64,000 nucleotides of DNA from Ramlibacter sp. WS9 (GCF_003797765.1 NZ_RKMB01000009.1:1-64000), one strand, 5' to 3'; numbered from the stretch's first letter, positions 24,801 through 32,284 are shown. A program made the numbers and translations. Notes: a model not told the origin generated them from the letters alone.

Positions 24801-27129
24801 CACCCTGATCAGCGACGGCAAGGGCCACACCCGCTTCACCCAGGTGCCGCTTGAACCAGGTGAAAACTTCTTTGCCTACAGCACCTACGACACCTTGGGC
24901 CGCCTGGTGGAAGAAGGCCTCGTCCAAGCGCAGTGGGACGCGGCCCTGCTTCAATCGAAGGCTGACGACCTGCAGTTCCCTGGGGCCCAGGACGGCGCGG
25001 TTCCCTCGCGCCGCTACACCTTCGACGGTGACGGCACCGATCCCTGCTCGCTGGGCAAGCTGGTACGGGCCGAAACCTACAATCCCGCCCCGACCCTGGC
25101 CACCGACCAGACCGACTACACGGTGGTCCAGACGTTCAGCTACGACGCGCTGGGACGCATCGTGACCGGCTCGATGGAGATTCCCGGCCTGACCCCTTCC
25201 CCCCTGGTGGCTCGCTACACCTACAACACCCTCAACGAAATCGAGCGTATCGACTACCCCCCAGGCTCGCCCCTGGAGGCCGTGGTGTATGGCTACAACC
25301 AGCAAGCCCAACTGGTGTCGCTGGGAACGCCCCAGAACCCCGAGGGCCTGGCGACCTATACCTGGACGCCCAATGGCTTGCTGGAGACCTGCACGCGCGG
25401 CGCGCTTTCGGAAACCTGGCGGTACGACTCGCGCTCGTTGGTGGACCTCCACGCCGCCAGCAACGCCGCGGGGGAGATCTTCTCGCAAAGCTACACCCAC
25501 GACCCCGACGGCAATGTCGCGACCCGCACCACCCAAGGACCTTCGAGACAGAACCCGACCGTCAACACGGGCTATGGCTATGACGGATCGCAGCGCCTGA
25601 CCTCGGCCACCGTCTCGACAGGCCCGGGCAATTTGAGTTTGACCGCCTACGACCTCAACGGCAACATCCTCTCGGGCGTGCAGGACGGCAAGACTTTTGG
25701 CCTGACCTTGAAGTCAGGCACCGATTGCCTGGCCCAAAGCAGCCTGGACGGCGAGACGGACCCAACGTACGCGTACCGATCCGACGGCCGCCCCACGCAG
25801 TGGCGGGGCATCGAGATCGAATACCAGTTGGGACTGGGAATGGCCTCGGGCGCCAAATCGGCCGGTGGCGAACACCGCTGGGTGTACGGCCTCGCCAACG
25901 TGCAGGCCATGCACAGCGACGAGCGTGGGATCCAGATCGACTTCTGCGGCGCCGGAGCCACCGCCCTGGTGAGCTGGCTCAACGGCGTGGCCACCGCCAA
26001 CGCCCTGGACCAGAACGAGATCGTCGCCAGCGTGTCGGACGCGACCCGCTACCCGGTCAAGGATGCCTTGGGAACCGTCTGGGTGGTGGCGGGCGAAACC
26101 GGCGAAGTCGTGGCCAACTTCGACTACGCGCCCTTCGGAGGGATCTTGTCGGCTACCGGCACCGATGCCGATCTCTGGAGGTACCGCTTCGGCGGCAGGG
26201 AATGGCTGCCATCGCTGGGCGTATACAACTTCCGCGCCCGCCTCTACGACCCTGCCGTGCGACGGTTCCTGACCCCCGATCAGCAGGCCCAGTACGCCAG
26301 CCCCTACGTGTTCGTGGGCAACAACCCGCTCAATCTGGCCGACCCCACCGGCAACAAATCCATGTCCGTCGGAGCCCAGGTCGGCATGGGCTTCCTGATG
26401 GCCCTGGTCGGCATCCTGGGCGCCGTCCTGACCATGTTCTCGGGAGGGGCCTCCGACGCCATCGCCAGTTCCTTCGAAAGCCTGTTGGCGGGAGCCGCCG
26501 AAGGCGAAGAGGTGGTGGGCGAAGCGGCGGCAGGCGAAGGAGCCGCCAATGCGGCGGGAGGCCTGAGTACCGCCGGGAAGGTGGTCAAGTTCGGCGCCAA
26601 TGTGGTGATGCAGACCACCTCCAGCGCCGCCATGGGCGCGGCGGTTTCGAGTATCGGCTACAGCATCAAGAACGGCTCCCACGCCCAATGGGGTGACTAT
26701 CGACTGGCCCTGGCCAGAGGCGCCGGGACCTGGGCGTTGGCGACGGGCATCGCGGCACCGGCCACGTCGGCGGCCTTCCTGTCCTGGACCGCCGGATTGG
26801 GGCGGGCGGTGCGCATTGCATCGGAAGTGGCGGCGGCCGCGGGCGCGCAAGCTGTCGGCAACATGGTGGCCCAAGTGGTCGTGAACGCGGCCGAAGGCAA
26901 CCAGATCACCAAGGGTCAAGTCATGACAGGCGTGGTGGGCCTGCTCACCGGAGGAGGGGCGACCCTGTTCACCACCCAGCTCACCATGGATGCATCCAAG
27001 GAGGCCTTCGTGACCGCGCAGCGAGAGATCCCCAAGAACCAGTCGGACACCCTTCTGACCCGCGCCTCCAAAGCCTGGTCGGAGTCGGAGCTGCAACCCA
27101 TGAAGTGGACCCCTGGAAGACAATATTGA
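18817..27129 (+). CDS. Giant Rhs/YD-repeat protein with SpvB/TcB-like N-terminus
   Basis: A 2,770-residue protein. The N-terminus (LFRGEVNLSHPLLTLPGR, then LAVQYQSNVD and VLGMGWNLPLSLISL) resembles the SpvB/TcB start of Tc-toxin cocoon proteins. Long beta-rich and YD-type repeats follow (TYDTLGRLVEEGL, SYDALGRIVTGSM, YTHDPDGNVATRT). The RHS-associated core is at residues 2455-2512: RYRFGGREWLPSLGVYNFRA, RLYDPAVRRFLTPD, NNPLNLADPTG. The last 258 residues are a hydrophobic, Gly/Ala-rich helical domain matching no toxin I know. No signal peptide, PAAR motif or downstream immunity-like gene is seen. GGAG at 18807-18810 precedes the ATG. It may be a secreted toxin, effector or surface protein; the function is not established. 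Confidence 0.88.
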   Translation: MSDSSLPTIRSFELDASTVGLLKSSVNLFRGEVNLSHPLLTLPGRMDKDGLQIDLAVQYQSNVDQISRTWNRDQPTSVLGMGWNLPLSLISLNSTAIARGARSYTLTTAKTVSQLVRETPTALFQTPMTSQLQAELDSGSDLSGWTRLLGSLGLPLSPSAVAIPDDGSGLPVPSDASTTYWLLRDDQGEREFRLAVGASLADVFDGGESYQAVHYLFWRIVYFERYQRWMLLTDSGQQLSFGGGVAPGTNTFATSRGNSVEWGVCWKDASGAPAWQGNSSQAPSDQIQFATVWHQESAWSRYGEAVHFGYNEFAARGADGALVDVEQLVAAGGQPYTKACYLTSITDVFGREVQFQYNDKIWNDDAPANPREYADPHKAKPSTLPNGFQDRYETKYLDRIEVLERDGTTRMLGIQFEYAPSPGSAYPAVANYAPNVSGGLTGDTCKRMLTGIHLENRDGLALPGYRFGYLGIGDDAVTPTFPGALESIQWPSGGKALYSYASNELQICQRGLDLKAPSTQGQGDWSPRVWFGKDFAVVLWLYPLLSQVALQIASWDGQWTIWTASEDMLILDGTTGPDLNTLDVSISESFVAITYQTANKTNLSLYRQDPARPGQWVAADLGGAAGVLNNPTRSWDLQNGPIQFVVGDNFVLAPQNDSFHQTASCDRIRWDWQTAQWILDTQNYSGQTWFAGQAEYYVTLGASGALNLWHLDPLGAWVGGLVALQIPNLYVSDPANLEIGLGSSMVVIVNGTKEKTYWTADVYLAAWNRDYVLPAQASSFLGLQESFGKSNTSWDPSVVTDSFVAVGGSLFRFNGSSWLLNANLVPPLVANDSSEKRYAYGPDYGVLVQLQSGSPTVKVLAYDASTDDAAWLNAQPVNPTGYPSTPLDDNQALANWPTAGTQDYLVIGTQVFFRGTQTDWGQAVLGTALADLNTLVNQGETQYQINTQTFSNQGPAFLSFAAMELSSQNPVGDCAAVLLRNGQLVNQAPDAQVIAGQCMWTPAEGAQVPGVVPTGPRSFVTYPSEAQGFVNAQSIRINRYADEAVGGPVEAKTVTAIQILDGLSDATTTTYNFDPTNARWDDAGNFTKYFSSEVIPDSAPGTRDNGSVVSCYLNGKALPADLQGQNLHNALDGLLHSITSLDKNGATLVDVTYVWTAFTQRSSGPAAAALSGPAAVLNTNGAYVLQTAVTTTRDGVVSNVAKDYSPALNTYTFTGQPARVTTQRWCGSGAQETLVQTSAYAAELDPASRILNDRTSLLRQATFVDGVAISASAVVTHGCQSFWGDQVLVPGEFQDYGWLNGATDFDASDTSGWNRTTEVRARAANGSPLEQLDGSGTVQSTLIDPALGLPIARFTGAALAECAWNGFQSCEQGVGWTLVGTSVCLDDACLGTQSLRLPVGAGASVATSVVPGGDRTRYLLGCRYKTTAGYQAQGSGIAVTGGTAATLAFGDTQGKWTYATLPIDLPAGCPGLSLLATNTGTSDLLLEGVLLVPFGTEATIQTWLDGTRLPLATMGTSGGASRTFYDLFRSSLGSVGADDQLQELQYSFVSPTGDPAGNFSDASPGAQIDLKTPGGGHAESFRDGQDWKLRWSVDPTWTAANGALCKPVSSDSQTLSYCGPSLAGQTVAWFFECQPTPLQPTQPVRIQFGGGQSIGWVPAQGWTWLDASGQTVQAALAHPPAMATKWLLVQGEGIVLFLADGQLLFSKRTPSQLDGTFALVAGTDALAIQNLSWGLAPRLGICYTDGASRKRQAHQLDRADASVMEIIYDGLDRPVAQTKSIPGSFGANQNAEILQYRSSLVDVANFLASRDATAAMEGDAADYYAGGDSATSPSDDQGYPYQGTRYETGASKRPIERGLPGKPYAMYGVEAGPYSQGLTAKIAYGTTDAADPFPAGQFYAQDNTSPGGTRNRSLKDTSKRLAALMSTDSAQTLLGRVSVTPTYKNFLGNPAQMFNINLPNAFGATAEPATSFFRNLAQDPVGNPSYSSDPSSGGNTLISDGKGHTRFTQVPLEPGENFFAYSTYDTLGRLVEEGLVQAQWDAALLQSKADDLQFPGAQDGAVPSRRYTFDGDGTDPCSLGKLVRAETYNPAPTLATDQTDYTVVQTFSYDALGRIVTGSMEIPGLTPSPLVARYTYNTLNEIERIDYPPGSPLEAVVYGYNQQAQLVSLGTPQNPEGLATYTWTPNGLLETCTRGALSETWRYDSRSLVDLHAASNAAGEIFSQSYTHDPDGNVATRTTQGPSRQNPTVNTGYGYDGSQRLTSATVSTGPGNLSLTAYDLNGNILSGVQDGKTFGLTLKSGTDCLAQSSLDGETDPTYAYRSDGRPTQWRGIEIEYQLGLGMASGAKSAGGEHRWVYGLANVQAMHSDERGIQIDFCGAGATALVSWLNGVATANALDQNEIVASVSDATRYPVKDALGTVWVVAGETGEVVANFDYAPFGGILSATGTDADLWRYRFGGREWLPSLGVYNFRARLYDPAVRRFLTPDQQAQYASPYVFVGNNPLNLADPTGNKSMSVGAQVGMGFLMALVGILGAVLTMFSGGASDAIASSFESLLAGAAEGEEVVGEAAAGEGAANAAGGLSTAGKVVKFGANVVMQTTSSAAMGAAVSSIGYSIKNGSHAQWGDYRLALARGAGTWALATGIAAPATSAAFLSWTAGLGRAVRIASEVAAAAGAQAVGNMVAQVVVNAAEGNQITKGQVMTGVVGLLTGGGATLFTTQLTMDASKEAFVTAQREIPKNQSDTLLTRASKAWSESELQPMKWTPGRQY

Positions 27130-27158
27130 TTCATTGATCATCATTGACGACCCACGCG

Positions 27159-29192
27159 ATGCGCATAAATTGGCTCACGGGATTGGCACTGCTACTGACC
27201 AGCCCGCTCTTTCCATCGCTCGCCCTTTGCGCACCGCCGCCGATTGAAATCGGCCCGGGCTTCCACGACCTGGCCCTGGCGGGGGCGGTGTCTGCCGCTC
27301 CGCGGCAATCGAAATTCAGCAGCGCCGACGAAGCGCTGGCCGCGTTTCGCGATGGGAAGTTCGAGTTGGTGCCCGGCAATCTGGGGCGCGGCTACAACGA
27401 CAGGGAGGCTTGGCTGGCATTCGACGTGTACAGCGCCGACGGCACCGACAGCGCCCCGGAGTTCCTGATCCTCGAAGTGGGCCCGCCTTTTCTGGACAGT
27501 GTCAGCGTGTTCCAGACCGCGCCCGACGGCAGCCTGCAAAGTCGTGGCCGCGCCGGCGACCAGGTGCCACGAGATGAAACCAGGGTGCTGGCACGCCAAC
27601 CAAGCTTCGTTCTCAATCTGCGCGGCAATCCGCGCACCACCGTGCTGGTGCATATCACCACCACCAGTACCATCGCGGCCGTCTTGCGAATGTACAGGCC
27701 GCTGGCGTTTCACGAAGTGGTCGGCACCGAGAGCCTGGTGTTGGGCGGCATCCTGATGCTCAACGCGATCATGGTATTGGTCGCACTGGGCCTCTACCTG
27801 TTGATGCGCCAACCGATTTACCTGGCCTGGCTGCTGTTCGTTGCCTCCACAGCGACCCTCTGGTTCTTCATAGACGGACTGGCCTATCGGTATCTGCCCT
27901 TGCAGAATACTTCGATCGTCAATTCAGCCTCCGGGCTGCTGACGATCTCTGGCTTCGCCGCGTGGACGCTGTTCATCGCCGTCGCGTTCGACATCAAATC
28001 GCTTTCGATCCGGCTGCACCAGCTATTTGTAGGATGGGCCGTCGTCGTTGCCGGCTGCCTCCCCTTGCTGGCAATCTTCCCCTACCCGGCAGTGGTTGGC
28101 ACGTTGATGATGTCGGGCGGCCCGATCCTGTTGATTTCCTCGCTGGCCATCCTGCTGCAAATCGCGCGCGGCAACCGCGAGGCGATCCTGCACGGGCCGC
28201 TGTTCCTCGTATACCTCGCTGCCGCCGCATACAACACGACCAGCAATCTTGGCTGGACCGACTACAGCAACGAATCGTTGTATGGCTGGCAGATCGCGGG
28301 CATGCTGAACTTCCTGTCGCTGCAATTTTCGATCTACAAGCGGGTGCGTCAGACCCAGCAGGACTACGCCAAAGAGCGGGCCCATATGCTGAGCCTGCTC
28401 AGCCAGGAGAACCAGCGGCTTGAAGAAAAAATCGGCGCCCGGACACAAGACCTCGTACGCGCGTTGAAAGAAGTCGAAAAGGCCGAATCCGATCAACGCC
28501 AATTGCTGTCGATGGCCTCGCACGAATTCCGCACGCCGGCGGCGATGATCAAGGCCTCGCTGGACTCGCTTGCGTACCTGAAGGATGCGATCCAGCCTGA
28601 AATCGCGCAGCGCCTGAACAACATCGGCAAGGCTTCGATGCGCCTGAATGACCTGGCCAACAACCTGCTGTCGCACGACCGGCTGCAGGAGCTGTCGATC
28701 AATCCCAAAATGAGCGAAGCCGATCTGCGTGAGCTGGTCTGCGGCGTTGTGCAGATCTACCCGGCGGATGCGCAGCTGCAGGCGCGGCTACCGGATCACG
28801 CCGTGCAGTTTTCATTTGACCCTGTGCTCATCACGGTCGCGCTGCACAACCTGATCGACAACGCGCTGCGCCACAACGAAGCACGGGATGGCGCAGTGTG
28901 CATCACTCTGGTTGAAACCGGCGGCAAGGTGGAGCTTCGTGTTGCCGATCATGGATCGGGCATTGCGGACGCGGACAAGGAAGGCGTGTTCGAGCGCTTT
29001 TTCAGCTCCAGGGGCGGGCATAACAATGGATTGGGGCTGTCCATTGTGTATTCGGTTGCGCGCTCTCATGGAGGCAATGCCTATGCCCTGGACAACTTGC
29101 CGAAGGGAACCGTGATGGTGATCGAATTGCCCATCCGCACCGCGTCACCTGAAGCACCAGATCGAGGGGTGGTGCTGGGGGCTGTGGGCTGA
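27159..29192 (+). CDS. Membrane sensor histidine kinase (7TMR-DISM type)
   Basis: A 677-residue kinase. A signal peptide (MRINWLTGLALLLTSPLFPSLALCA) leads to a periplasmic domain of about 150 residues like 7TMR-DISMED2. Seven membrane segments lie between about 190 and 395, followed by a coiled coil (ERAHMLSLLSQENQRLEEKI). HisKA has SMASHEFRTPAAMI, and the ATPase has the N box NLIDNALRHNEA, DHGSGIADADKEGVFERFFSS and NNGLGLSIVYSVA. ATG 27159 starts the signal peptide; a TTG at 27144 is the alternative. It starts 29 bases after the Rhs gene, so it is probably in that operon, and its likely regulator is encoded at 16880-17626. Confidence 0.9.
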   Translation: MRINWLTGLALLLTSPLFPSLALCAPPPIEIGPGFHDLALAGAVSAAPRQSKFSSADEALAAFRDGKFELVPGNLGRGYNDREAWLAFDVYSADGTDSAPEFLILEVGPPFLDSVSVFQTAPDGSLQSRGRAGDQVPRDETRVLARQPSFVLNLRGNPRTTVLVHITTTSTIAAVLRMYRPLAFHEVVGTESLVLGGILMLNAIMVLVALGLYLLMRQPIYLAWLLFVASTATLWFFIDGLAYRYLPLQNTSIVNSASGLLTISGFAAWTLFIAVAFDIKSLSIRLHQLFVGWAVVVAGCLPLLAIFPYPAVVGTLMMSGGPILLISSLAILLQIARGNREAILHGPLFLVYLAAAAYNTTSNLGWTDYSNESLYGWQIAGMLNFLSLQFSIYKRVRQTQQDYAKERAHMLSLLSQENQRLEEKIGARTQDLVRALKEVEKAESDQRQLLSMASHEFRTPAAMIKASLDSLAYLKDAIQPEIAQRLNNIGKASMRLNDLANNLLSHDRLQELSINPKMSEADLRELVCGVVQIYPADAQLQARLPDHAVQFSFDPVLITVALHNLIDNALRHNEARDGAVCITLVETGGKVELRVADHGSGIADADKEGVFERFFSSRGGHNNGLGLSIVYSVARSHGGNAYALDNLPKGTVMVIELPIRTASPEAPDRGVVLGAVG

Positions 29193-29193
29193 G

Positions 29194-29259
29194 TTGAGCC
29201 GTATTCTTCTAAATACGGCTCAAGGCATGAGCCGTATTTGGTAAAATCCGGCTCATGCC
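29194..29259. promoter_or_regulatory. Two abutting palindromes over the fic promoter and start codon
   Basis: Palindrome 1 (29194-29223) has perfect 12-bp arms (TTGAGCCGTATT / AATACGGCTCAA). Palindrome 2 (29224-29259) has arms from GGCATGAGCCGTATTT, differing at one central position, and includes the fic ATG at 29255. Both share the half-site GAGCCGTATT. A TAAAAT box at 29242-29247 lies inside palindrome 2, only 7 bases before the ATG. The layout suggests an autoregulated promoter and a leaderless mRNA; palindrome 1 could also end the kinase transcript. Confidence 0.65.
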
Positions 29260-30415
29260 TCCGTCCAAACCCTATATCTGGCAACACAAGCAATGGCCAA
29301 AACTGACCTTCGACCCTGCGGTCGTGAGTCAGCACATTGCCGCTGCCCGCCGCCTTCAAGGCGAGGTGGAAGGGAAGGCCGGGGCGATCGGCCTCGACCA
29401 AAAGGGCGAGGTCGATGCGGAGGTGCTGGCTCAGGAAGTCATCGCCACTGCCGCCATCGAAGGCGAGAAGCTCGACCCGACGGCGGTTCGGTCGTCCGTC
29501 ATGCGCCACTTGGGCCTGGGCGATAACGGCCCCTTCGACCGCCATGTCGACGGCCTGGTCGCGGTGATCGGCGACGCTGGCACGGCTTTCCAGATGCCGC
29601 TGGACCACGACCGCCTCTACCGTTGGCAATCGGCCCTGTTCCCCGGCGGCACGCGTGGCATCACGCGCATCGCCGTGGGCCGGTACCGCGATCATTCCGA
29701 CCCCATGCAGATCGTGAGCGGTCGCCCTGGCAAGGAGAAGGTGCACTACGAAGCCCCGCCATCGGCCCGGATGGCCATTGAGATGCGGAGCTTCCTCAAG
29801 TGGTTTGCCAGCACCACGCCGGCGCAGGGCAAAGCCCCGAAGATGGACGGCTTGGCCCGGGCCGCCGTCGCGCACATCTGGTTCGAAAGCATCCACCCTT
29901 TCGAGGACGGCAACGGCCGCATTGGGCGCGCCATCAGCGACATGGCCATCGCACAAGACCAAGACAGCCCCTTACGGCTCTACAGCCTCTCGCGGCAGTT
30001 GCTGGAATGCCGGGCTGCCTACTACGACGCGCTGAACCAGGCACAACGCGGTAGCGGGGATGTGACGGAGTGGGTCGCGTGGTTCGTCCAGCAAATCGGC
30101 GCTGCGTGCAAACGGTCCAGCGAGGTGATTGACCGCGCGATCGAGAAGAGCCGGTTCTGGGCCAGCCACGCCAGGACCGATTTGAAGCCGCGCCAACGGA
30201 AGGTCTTACAGCGTCTTCTCGATGATGGCGACGGGGGTTTCGAGGGCGGGCTCAACGCCGAAAAGTACATCAAGATGACGGCGGTGTCGAAAGCGACGGC
30301 TACGCGAGATTTGGCCGAGATGCTCGCCGAAGGGCTCCTGTGGACCCAGGGCCAAGGCAAAGGCTTGCGCTACTTCATCAACGTGCCAGGGTGGTCGCAC
30401 GGCGTTGGCACGTAA
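29255..30415 (+). CDS. Fic-family AMP-transferase with DUF4172 and C-terminal winged helix
   Basis: A 386-residue Fic protein. The N-terminal YIWQHKQWPKLTFD is the DUF4172 signature. TAAIEG at residues 65-70 fits the [S/T]xxxE[G/N] inhibitory helix of self-inhibited Fic enzymes. The catalytic loop HPFEDGNGRIGR (214-225) is intact, with the His needed for transfer of AMP or another nucleotide to a protein target. Residues 310-375 (KVLQRLLDDG, YIKMTAVSKATATRDLAEML) form a winged helix that probably binds its own operator. No Shine-Dalgarno sequence precedes the ATG. No separate antitoxin is seen. Horizontal acquisition is possible but not shown. Confidence 0.92.
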   Translation: MPPSKPYIWQHKQWPKLTFDPAVVSQHIAAARRLQGEVEGKAGAIGLDQKGEVDAEVLAQEVIATAAIEGEKLDPTAVRSSVMRHLGLGDNGPFDRHVDGLVAVIGDAGTAFQMPLDHDRLYRWQSALFPGGTRGITRIAVGRYRDHSDPMQIVSGRPGKEKVHYEAPPSARMAIEMRSFLKWFASTTPAQGKAPKMDGLARAAVAHIWFESIHPFEDGNGRIGRAISDMAIAQDQDSPLRLYSLSRQLLECRAAYYDALNQAQRGSGDVTEWVAWFVQQIGAACKRSSEVIDRAIEKSRFWASHARTDLKPRQRKVLQRLLDDGDGGFEGGLNAEKYIKMTAVSKATATRDLAEMLAEGLLWTQGQGKGLRYFINVPGWSHGVGT

Positions 30416-30454
30416 AGTAGACTTCCGGCCTACATTCAACCTTGGAGCCGGCAA

Positions 30455-31491
30455 GTGGCCACGTTCACCTTCTACAAGCCGATCGACATGTCGCTCACCG
30501 CGAGCTGGGCCGGCTACATCACCAACGCCTCGCCGGGCAACATCACCATCAGCGACAACGCGGGCCGCTCGGCCTCGTACAACGGCTCGTTCAGCTACGC
30601 CAACAACGACCTGGTCGGCGGCACGCTCTTCAGCTACACCGAGTCGACCAACTACAGCCAGCACTACTCGATCACCGGGCTTTCGCTGAGCGCCGTGGCC
30701 GTGAAAAACTACGTGCTGTCGGGCGTGGCGATGATTTGTTGACGGGGGAGGGCGGCGACGATCGTGCGGTCTTCGTGGGATCGCGCGCCGCCTACAGCAT
30801 GCAGAAGGGCGCGGCCAGCTACGGCGTCACGGATTCCAACGGCGCGCGCGACGGCTCCGACACATTGGCCGACGTGGAGCGCGCGCAGTTCACCGATCTC
30901 AGCGTCAACCTCACGGTGGGCAGCCTCGCCGGCACCATTTCCACCGCGCAGCTCGACTCCATCATCGAGCTGTACATCGCCTACATCAACCGTGTGCCCG
31001 ACGCCGACGGCATGGCGTACTGGATCAACCAGCTGAAGGCCGGGCAGACGCTCGACCAGATCGGCGAGGCGTTCTACAGCTCCGCCGTCGCGTTCAGCGG
31101 TCTCACCGGCTACTCGTCCTCGATGAGCAACGGCGACTTCGTGACGCTGGTCTACCGCAACGTGCTGGGCCGTTCCGAGCCCGATGCCGGCGGCCTGGCC
31201 TACTGGAGCGACGAGTTGGCGACGGGCCATTCGAGCCGCGGCACGCTCGTCGCGAACATCCTCGGTTCGGCGCACACCTTCAAGGGCGACGCGACGTATG
31301 GCTACGTGGCGGACCTTCTGGACAACAAGGTCGCTGTCGGAAAGCTGTTCTCCATCGCGCAGGGCCTGGTCTACAACACCGGCGCAGACAGCATCACGCA
31401 CGGCATGGAGATCGCAGCCGCGATCACGCCAGCATCGACCGCCCAAGCCATCGCGTTGATCGGCGTGAACGATGGGTTCAGCTTGCTTTGA
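30455..31491 (+). pseudogene. DUF4214 (RTX-like) secreted protein, frame-broken
   Basis: Frame 2 opens with a GTG at 30455 (GGAG at 30444-30447) encoding MATFTFYKPIDMSLTASWAG and reads to a stop at 30742. The C-terminal part continues in another frame from about 30720 as GDDLLTGEGGDDRAVFVG, a remnant of hemolysin-type Ca-binding repeats. It then runs into DUF4214 repeats (IIELYIAYINRVPDADGMAYWINQL and LVYRNVLGRSEPDAGGLAYW) to a stop at 31491. Intact relatives are usually much longer, with many Gly-Asp repeats between these ends, so a deletion within the repeat array probably caused the frameshift. A sequencing error cannot be excluded. Confidence 0.75.
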
Positions 31492-31575
31492 GGCGCAGGG
31501 GCCTGGCCTGCTGTGACGCAAGTTCGAAGAGCGCCTTGTTGGCCTCGCTCGGTGTAGCTCGGTGCGACTTCGCGG

Positions 31576-32182
31576 CGAAGCTGTGCGTGGGCGGGCTGCG
31601 GCGCGATGGCTACGGCGTTAGTCATCGCCTTGCGTTCGCAAGCTCCTGCCGAATCCCTTGCGCCGGGAGACCCCGCGACCCGCGCGAAAAAACTCGCCTC
31701 CGCTACGCTGCGACTCAAACAATTTTCGCGAGCATGAGACGGTCGCACGGCTGAAGCCGTACTAGGTCGCGAGGCCACCCGCCGCAAGCGCCTGGGCTTT
31801 ATTCGCGCCGCAGCCCGCCCACGCACAGCTTCGCAGAGACACTGTTGGCGCGCCCCCGGTGGAAGGCCAACGCTTTGGTCGTCCGCCAGGATCTCGGCAC
31901 GCCTGCGCCGCACGCCACCATCTCACTGCAACGCCGTGCATGGCCGGGCCGCGGCGCGAATAAAGCTCAGGCGCCCGCGGTGGACGGTCTTGCGGCCCAG
32001 CGTCGCTTGCGACGCGACTGTCTCATGCTCGCGGCACTTGTTTGAACCGCGCAAGGCGCGGTGAGTTGTGCCGCGCGGGCCGCAAGACCGTTCAGCGCGG
32101 GGACTCCGGCAGGAGCTTGCGAGAGCAAGCGATGCCGGACGCCGTAGCCATCGCGCCGCGGCCCGGCCGTGCACGGCGTTGC
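31576..32182. repeat. Mosaic of nested long inverted repeats
   Basis: This non-coding stretch contains at least five inverted-repeat pairs: 31576-31606 with 31803-31833 (31 bp, perfect); 31602-31656 with 32099-32153 (about 55 bp, imperfect); 31715-31746 with 32014-32045 (28/32); 31789-31811 with 31951-31973 (22/23); and 31928-31959 with 32151-32182 (31/32). A 15-bp pair links 31984-31998 and 32077-32091. The modules share sub-sequences such as GCGGCGCGATGGCTACGGCG. Nothing in the region reads as a gene. Confidence 0.85.
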
Positions 32183-32234
32183 CGCGAGGTCCCCGAACGC
32201 CAGCCTCTTCGAAACGCAACGCCGAAGAACTTAC

Positions 32235-32284
32235 AGGACAGGACAGGACAGGACAGGACAGGACAGGACAGGACAGGACAGGAC
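32235..32284 (+). repeat. Pentanucleotide microsatellite (AGGAC)10
   Basis: Ten exact tandem copies of AGGAC. A 5-bp unit changes frame with each copy gained or lost, but no coding sequence crosses it; it lies 88 bases downstream of the stop codon of the Bug gene that ends at 32373. Confidence 0.97.

Noticed and set aside
17894..29192. Type VI secretion Rhs toxin-immunity locus
   Set aside because: No PAAR or VgrG domain, no chaperone gene and no immunity-like small gene next to the Rhs tip.
29194..29223. Simple terminator of the kinase gene
   Set aside because: The stem is perfect but there is no T run in either direction, and its half-site is repeated in the adjacent palindrome over the fic start, so an operator is more likely; a dual role is not excluded.
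30442..31491. One intact 349-codon gene at the DUF4214 locus
   Set aside because: Its first ~90 codons in that frame are His/Arg/Gln-rich and meaningless, whereas another frame encodes a plausible secreted N-terminus with a ribosome binding site; a frameshift is the better explanation.
31570..32190. Insertion sequence or group II intron in the inverted-repeat region
   Set aside because: No transposase or reverse transcriptase frame, no terminal repeats with target duplication and no intron domain V-like motif could be seen.
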